From RYN-124 sp033851845 (GTDB taxonomy: Bacteria; Actinomycetota; Actinomycetes; Mycobacteriales; SCTD01), in the NCBI GenBank assembly GCA_033851845.1, contig JAWWOH010000015.1:1-55468 (forward strand): a stretch of 55,468 nucleotides of DNA. The letters run 5' to 3'. Both the position numbers and the translations under genes were made by a program. Of the stretch, positions 51,375 through 55,468 are shown piece by piece. Position 1 is the stretch's first letter, and each line of letters starts with the position of its first letter. The notes under the pieces were generated by a model. That model had not been told where the DNA came from. It was given only the letters and a program-made list of their open reading frames with translations, and made no database searches.

Positions 51375-52238
51375 TCAGCGGCCGTATCCCTTTGTCGCGA
51401 TGACGAGTTCGGTGTCACCTGGCCAGTCCCAGAACAGACCGTCTGGTGCGCAATCGCGCAGCAGATGACGCAGGTCGGATTCAAATTCGGGCCGGCGGCT
51501 CCCGAACCATCGAGGCGCGGCATACGACAGTGAGAAGTAGTTGGCCACGACGGTGTCGATGTCCTTGATCAAGTCAGCGCGACCGGACGCGTAGACCGTG
51601 CGCGATCCGCCGAACCGTGTCTGTGTCAGGGTCTCCTCAAAGCTTTCCGGCTGGCTGGCTTCCCAGGTCTCGAGGTACCGACCCGTGGCGTCGCCGAGAT
51701 ATTCAACGATCAACTTCTGGACAGCGGCGTGCGGGATCTGCGGGTAGCCGGGATTCGTCGGCTGCGGTCGGCCGTCGTCGGCATTGTGGGAGATGAGGAC
51801 CAACGAGCCGCCCGGCACCAGAACGTCATAGACCGCCTCGGCCACCTCCCGGCGACGGACTCGATGAAACGATTGTCCGAAGGTGACCACTCGCCAAGGC
51901 CCGAGCTCGAGCGCCGCGATGTCCTCAGCGACGCCCTGGACCCAGCGGACGTTGGCTATTCCAGCCCGTTGGCACCGCCGTTCGCCTGTGTGCAACATGC
52001 CGGGCTCCGGATCAAGGGCTGTCACTTCGTCGAACAACCGCGCCAGGCATAGCTCCAGCACACCGGGTCCACACCCCACATCCAGCAGGTGACCGGTGCC
52101 ATCGAGTGACAACTCGTGGGCTAGCGACTCCGGCAGCTGCAAGGAATACGGAGGCCGCCCGACGGCGTAGTACTCGGCCGTCCCCTCAAACGCCTGAGGA
52201 TCGAACGCGGACGGCGAAGGCGTTGTCACACGCACCAT
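51375..52238 (-). CDS. Class I SAM-dependent methyltransferase
   Basis: Seen: 287 residues. Motif I HLLDVGCGPGVLELCLA (about 49-65), Asp/Glu after strand 2 (ALDPEPG), VAEDIAALELGPWRVVTFGQSFH (post-I acidic loop and motif II) and VLVPGGSLVLISHN (motif III). Known: Methyltransf_11/25 type, small-molecule substrate. ATG at 52238. Stands in a more accessory stretch with kinase-like genes; substrate unknown. C-terminal region (about 100 residues after motif III) is long and specific. Confidence 0.88.
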   Translation of the reverse strand: MVRVTTPSPSAFDPQAFEGTAEYYAVGRPPYSLQLPESLAHELSLDGTGHLLDVGCGPGVLELCLARLFDEVTALDPEPGMLHTGERRCQRAGIANVRWVQGVAEDIAALELGPWRVVTFGQSFHRVRRREVAEAVYDVLVPGGSLVLISHNADDGRPQPTNPGYPQIPHAAVQKLIVEYLGDATGRYLETWEASQPESFEETLTQTRFGGSRTVYASGRADLIKDIDTVVANYFSLSYAAPRWFGSRRPEFESDLRHLLRDCAPDGLFWDWPGDTELVIATKGYGR

Positions 52239-52333
52239 GCTGATGCACGCTCCGCGTGAGGCACCGACGCGGGTCGACGAACGCCAATGGCGCGGGTAAG
52301 GGTCGCGGAGAACGGCACGTAGCCGCTCGGGTG

Positions 52334-52585
52334 CTACTTGACGGGCCGCGACAGGTACAGGGCGAGTCCCGCCAGCAGCACAAGGCCCGCGAGCAGCAAC
52401 AGCAGGCCACCAACGACCGACCCGATAGACGGGTGCTCAGTAAGCATCCGCACCCCACCGCCTGCAAGTCCGATACCCAAGAAGAGCGGCACCGCAATCA
52501 CGAACGCCGGGGTCGGCTCAGACCAAGACCACAGAGACGGCCGCGGAGTCGTCCGCCAGGACGAGTACGTGTGCCGTCCACTCAC
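52334..52585 (-). CDS. Small two-helix membrane protein (83 aa)
   Basis: Seen: 83 residues: Ser/Thr/Trp-rich N-terminus, hydrophobic helix FVIAVPLFLGIGLAGGGV (about 28-45), short loop, second helix VVGGLLLLLAGLVLLAGLALYL (about 57-78) and the short tail SRPVK. ATG or equivalent at 52585. Alone between the methyltransferase and a kinase gene. No family recognised. The clear pair of helices makes a real gene likely. Confidence 0.65.
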   Translation of the reverse strand: MSGRHTYSSWRTTPRPSLWSWSEPTPAFVIAVPLFLGIGLAGGGVRMLTEHPSIGSVVGGLLLLLAGLVLLAGLALYLSRPVK

Positions 52586-52657
52586 GGTCTCAGGCTAGTG
52601 CTCGCTGCCCGGCGACAACGGCAGTCGGTCACCCGGATAATCCAGGCGGCGATCTGC

Positions 52658-53440
52658 CTAGGGAGGCGGCTTCAGCACATCGGGCAGCTCGTGCAGAGCC
52701 TCCCGAATGGCATCGACGGTTCCGGCGGCGATCAACGCCTGGAAGAGGGCGTCCCCGTTCGCGGCGAGTTGCTCGACATCGGCTATATGGCGCAAGAGCC
52801 GCTGTCGCAGGGTGTCCAGGACCAGGCGTTCGACATCGCCGGTCCAGCCGTACGCCGCGAGGAAGGTGTCGAGGCGCCGGCGCCGGTCATCGAACGCGCG
52901 GAAGCCCTCTTCGCGGGCCACCCGTCTGGCGTGCAACGGCACCCAGGCGGAAGCCGTGAAGGCCAGGTCCCAATCACGCGTTCCGAGGCCTGCGAAATCC
53001 CAGTCGAAGAAGCCGACCAGGCCGTCGTCGTTCCAGCAGGCGTTGTACGGCGCGGCGTCGTTGTGGCACACGATTGACCCGGCGTCGGAAGGAGCCTCAC
53101 CACGCCATTCGGCGTTCGCTGGCGGGACGAAGCTGGCGGCGGCCGCGTGGTAGTCACGCAGCCAGCGCGCGACATCGACTAGTGCCGAGTCTGAGTGCAC
53201 CCATGACGGCCACGGCTTGAGCTCGCCCACCGAAGCCCCGGGCATGTACGAGAGCACCTCGCGGCCGAGTTCATCGATGCCCAGTGGCCGCGGGCATCTG
53301 TCGAAGCCAACGTCGTGCAGATGGGCCAGCAGCGCATGAACGGCAGGAGTCCACGGCCCCGCCCTGCGCCGGACTGTGTCGCCGATACGGACTGCCCCAC
53401 CCGTGTTGCCACCAGGCAGCCGCTGCTCCACCCGCAACAC
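52658..53440 (-). CDS. Aminoglycoside phosphotransferase (APH) family kinase
   Basis: Seen: 260 residues: short N-lobe (GGAVRIGDTVRRRAG), catalytic SIVCHNDAAPYNACW (Asp and Asn of the HxDxxPxN type, about 121-135), LVGFFDWDFAGLGTRDWDLA (metal Asp, about 140-157) and a helical C-terminal domain. Known: a phosphotransferase enzyme family (APH/choline kinase). GTG at 53440. Resistance is not implied; no mobile element nearby. Substrate unknown. Confidence 0.88.
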   Translation of the reverse strand: MLRVEQRLPGGNTGGAVRIGDTVRRRAGPWTPAVHALLAHLHDVGFDRCPRPLGIDELGREVLSYMPGASVGELKPWPSWVHSDSALVDVARWLRDYHAAAASFVPPANAEWRGEAPSDAGSIVCHNDAAPYNACWNDDGLVGFFDWDFAGLGTRDWDLAFTASAWVPLHARRVAREEGFRAFDDRRRRLDTFLAAYGWTGDVERLVLDTLRQRLLRHIADVEQLAANGDALFQALIAAGTVDAIREALHELPDVLKPPP

Positions 53441-53764
53441 GATGCACTACACGTCGCGACGCGAGGAGCGGCACCTACGGCCGAGGACTACGCCAGCGCC
53501 CGCTCCGAGCAAGCAAGAACCAGACCAGCGCGACGATCGCCGCCAACGACAACGCGATCTCTTCGACTACGTGGGCGACGCCTGTGTCGTTCTGCTGCTC
53601 ACGGCGAGCCAGAGAATTATCAGCGCCCACCAGGCTTGCACGATGCGCGGCCCCCAACGGGAGTGCATAACGGAGGCCAACCGCCGCGCGCCTGTCATGA
53701 ATGCAGCATGACGCGAATCCATCGTGACGGCTAGGCGAGAAACGAGACGACGAGCTAACAGCAC
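53441..53764. other. Gap with only short hydrophobic open frames
   Basis: Seen: 324 bp without a convincing gene. On the minus strand a 33-codon frame (53567-53668, containing WWALIILWLAV) and, in another frame just downstream, a segment ending VEEIALSLAAIVALVWFLLARSGRW. Two consecutive membrane-like pieces in different frames could be remnants of one frameshifted small membrane protein. Neither has a good ribosome-binding site. Confidence 0.4.
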
Positions 53765-54172
53765 TTACTCGCCGAGGAACAACCGTCGCACGATCAGGAC
53801 GCATAGCCATGCCGGTCCCACCAGGAGTGACACCAGCCACACCCAGGCATACGCGCGCCGCCACCCGTGCTGTCCTTGGAGAGCACGTGCTGCACGGATG
53901 CCTGCCAGCCTCGGCATGTTCGTATCCGGGATGCCATAGAGCGGGTCTTGCGTGTTGGGTGCCCACGGCTCGTTCGGTCGCCTCCCCGTGCGCCGTCGTC
54001 GGCTGCGGTTGCCCACGGTTGGGAAGCCTGCCATGTCGGTCAGGCGCGGGGGCGAGGCGGAGCACCGCGTCTGCCTCGCCGTTGGCCAGCTCGCTTCGGC
54101 TGGGAACGTCGGGCACCGGTCTCCTTCTGTGGACAAGTTGTTTCCGCGGAAGCGCCGGAACGTTATGGGCAT
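53765..54172 (-). CDS. Hypothetical protein with C-terminal membrane helix (135 aa)
   Basis: Seen: 135 residues: Arg/Thr/Pro-rich hydrophilic N-terminus, then a segment NTQDPLYGIPDTNMPRL, and one hydrophobic helix near the end (AWVWLVSLLVGPAWLCVLIV) before RRLFLGE. ATG at 54172 after AGGAG (8 nt spacing), 18 bp after the upstream kinase stop, so probably one operon. The opposite strand has an open frame through this gene that lacks such support. No family recognised. Confidence 0.6.
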   Translation of the reverse strand: MPITFRRFRGNNLSTEGDRCPTFPAEASWPTARQTRCSASPPRLTDMAGFPTVGNRSRRRRTGRRPNEPWAPNTQDPLYGIPDTNMPRLAGIRAARALQGQHGWRRAYAWVWLVSLLVGPAWLCVLIVRRLFLGE

Positions 54173-54190
54173 GCCTGGTCTCCTGGTCCG

Positions 54191-55051
54191 CTAGATCGAG
54201 GCGGTCAGGCGACGCGCGATTCCGTAGGCGCGGGCATTCAACCCGCCTTCCTGGATGCAGCGGCCGAACAGCCACTGGATGACGCGGCGGGCGTCCAGCC
54301 CGGTGAGATCAGCCATCCGCACGGCCAGACCGACCGGATCCGCGGCGAGTCGCTCGGGGCAGTTGAGCATGTGCTGGGTGACGTCGTACGCCGGATCCCC
54401 GACGTACGGCTTGGGATCGATGACCAGCCAGGGCTCGCGCTCAGCCGAGAGGACGTTCTGCGCGTGCAGGTCGGTGCACAACAGCATGGGCTCCACGTCG
54501 TCCAGTGGCAGCTGACGGAACAGCGCGACTCCCTCGCTCACCAGTCCGCGGTCCGCCTCTCGGTCCTCGTACGACGATCTAGCCTTCGCTGCCCACTCGT
54601 CGCACATCTGCGCGAGCGGGCGGAACACCGAGCCCGGGGGCGGGGTACGCCACAGCCCTCGCAGGAGCCCAGCGACGATCGTGTCCTGCTCAGGTTCCGG
54701 AAGATCCTTGAGTGGCGCGCCCGGTTGGCACCGCTCGAGCAGCAGCGCAAGTGTCCCCGCAGAGGCGGTCGCGTCCACCAGACGCACCGCGCCGTCGCCA
54801 TCCCAGAAGCGCAGCGCCTCAGCCTCGTGTTCCGCCTCGGCGTGCCACCATCCGACCTTCAGGACCAACTGTTCGCCCGATCGAACGACCGGCGCCACCC
54901 AGGAGCACTCTCCGCCCGGTTCGAAGGGCTCACCCACCTGCAGGTGCCAGCGGTCAGCGAGGGCGCGAACCGTGCTCGGAAGGTCGGCGGCCCATTGCTC
55001 GAGCGCCGGTACGCCGCGGACGTTCGCTGCCACGCGCTCTGGGAGCCGCAC
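54191..55051 (-). CDS. Aminoglycoside/hydroxyurea phosphotransferase-like kinase (APH(6) type)
   Basis: Seen: 286 residues: VLKVGWWHAEAEHEAEALRFW (ATP-binding Lys, about 63-83), LLLERCQPG, catalytic LLCTDLHAQNVLSAE (about 189-203), LVIDPKPYVGDPAYDVTQHML (metal Asp, about 208-228). Known: the IDPKPxVGDPxYD motif is typical of the PF04655 family, which includes streptomycin 6-kinase and hydroxyurea phosphotransferase. Inferred: could confer streptomycin-type resistance but the sequence cannot prove it. GTG at 55051. Probably co-transcribed with the following membrane protein. Confidence 0.88.
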   Translation of the reverse strand: MRLPERVAANVRGVPALEQWAADLPSTVRALADRWHLQVGEPFEPGGECSWVAPVVRSGEQLVLKVGWWHAEAEHEAEALRFWDGDGAVRLVDATASAGTLALLLERCQPGAPLKDLPEPEQDTIVAGLLRGLWRTPPPGSVFRPLAQMCDEWAAKARSSYEDREADRGLVSEGVALFRQLPLDDVEPMLLCTDLHAQNVLSAEREPWLVIDPKPYVGDPAYDVTQHMLNCPERLAADPVGLAVRMADLTGLDARRVIQWLFGRCIQEGGLNARAYGIARRLTASI

Positions 55052-55095
55052 CTCAGGCCGATTTGAGGCGCAGGTCGGTCACTGTGCCTCCGCAC

Positions 55096-55468
55096 TCACA
55101 GCGCGACCAGCTCCGACACGAGCCAATGACCGCGGACGTGGGACATGGTCATGCGCACCCGGCTCTGGTCGATGCGGGTCTCGGGCGTCTTCGCGCCGGG
55201 CGTCTGCTTCACGGTCGCCTGGTCGACGAACAGCAGCACGACCACGCGATCACGGTCGGCGCTCATCACGGCAGCGGACCCTACGGTCGCCTGCACGATG
55301 GCCTTGACCTGCTTCGACTGGGGCAGCAGCTCGGAAGCGGTCTCGTCGTACTGCATGCGGAACGCGCCGGTTGTCTCGGAGCGAGCTCTCTTGATGGCGT
55401 CCTCGATCGACCGGTAGTCGTAGCCGAGGATGTCGCCGGCCGCGACCCGGGCCGCGCTCACAGCATCC
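55096..55468 (-). CDS. Mce-associated membrane protein, C-terminal part (cut by window end)
   Basis: Seen: frame open to the window edge; the visible 120-odd residues are the extracytoplasmic domain of Mce-associated proteins: ILGYDYRSIEDAIKRARSETTGAFRMQY, KAIVQATVGSAAVMSADRDRVVVLLFVDQ, RVRMTMSHVRGHWLVSELVAL. No membrane helix is visible, as expected, since it lies in the missing N-terminal part. Known: such proteins accompany Mce lipid-import complexes. A GTG at 55461 is in frame but unlikely to be the true start. Suggests that an mce locus lies just to the right. Confidence 0.85.
   Translation of the reverse strand, partial: DAVSAARVAAGDILGYDYRSIEDAIKRARSETTGAFRMQYDETASELLPQSKQVKAIVQATVGSAAVMSADRDRVVVLLFVDQATVKQTPGAKTPETRIDQSRVRMTMSHVRGHWLVSELVAL

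Noticed and set aside
53376..53711. + strand frame of 111 codons over the end of the kinase gene
   Set aside because: Arg/Pro/Thr-rich shadow without start signals; overlaps the 5' end of the APH-like gene.

Overview
The window is one stretch of a very GC-rich chromosome from an actinobacterium. The evidence is frequent GTG starts, a mycothiol-dependent-isomerase-type protein (MDMPI fold), WS/DGAT acyltransferases, a Mce-associated protein, sortase-type surface proteins and an actinobacterial sufRBD-(Rieske)-CSUT operon. The genus cannot be fixed from the sequence alone. Genes are dense on both strands, with many 1-8 bp start/stop overlaps. No insertion sequence, phage module, CRISPR array or rRNA was seen.

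Layout. 0-4.2 kb: a pirin (cut by the window edge), an anti-sigma-type ATPase with a partner protein, a methyltransferase, a membrane protein and a site-2 protease. 4.3-7.0 kb: selenium locus with tRNA-Sec (anticodon UCA) and selD, enclosing a repeat-rich LPXTG protein whose leader carries two tandem copies of an approximately 90-nt structured RNA motif that I cannot assign to a known family. 7.1-7.5 kb: two decayed genes joined tail-out, apparently a deletion scar. 7.5-13.5 kb: bacterial PH-domain membrane proteins and two more secreted sortase substrates (LAATG and LPRTG). 13.5-24.9 kb: redox and housekeeping genes (a TetR-MBL-MDMPI operon with a perfect palindromic operator, alcohol dehydrogenases, SDRs with altered active sites, GNATs, DinB, HEAT-repeat and kinase-like proteins). 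24.9-31.2 kb: ABC exporter, acyl-CoA dehydrogenase, a small HTH protein, ABC-F ATPase and a zinc metallopeptidase.

31.2-31.75 kb is a gene-free interval with three perfect inverted repeats in a row (18, 9 and 13 bp arms). 31.75-39.3 kb is a complete iron-sulfur assembly operon transcribed leftward, sufR-sufB-sufD-Rieske-sufC-sufS-sufU-sufT. Every junction overlaps, and sufB is interrupted by a 359-residue intein. 39.3-44.5 kb: ABC-2 transporter, secreted CocE/S15 hydrolase, GNAT and alpha/beta hydrolase. 44.5-50.1 kb: a lipid cluster with two WS/DGAT-type acyltransferases (one with an altered HHxxxDG motif), a serine hydrolase and an acyl-CoA synthetase. 50.1-55.5 kb looks more accessory: small secreted and membrane proteins, a methyltransferase, two aminoglycoside-phosphotransferase-like kinases and, at the edge, a Mce-associated protein.

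How the genes work together. The suf operon is a self-contained Fe-S factory under an Fe-S-sensing repressor. selC plus selD shows that the cell makes selenocysteine, although selA, selB and any selenoprotein lie outside the window. The acyl-CoA synthetase with the acyltransferases suggests storage-lipid or wax-ester chemistry. The three sortase substrates imply an active sortase system encoded elsewhere.
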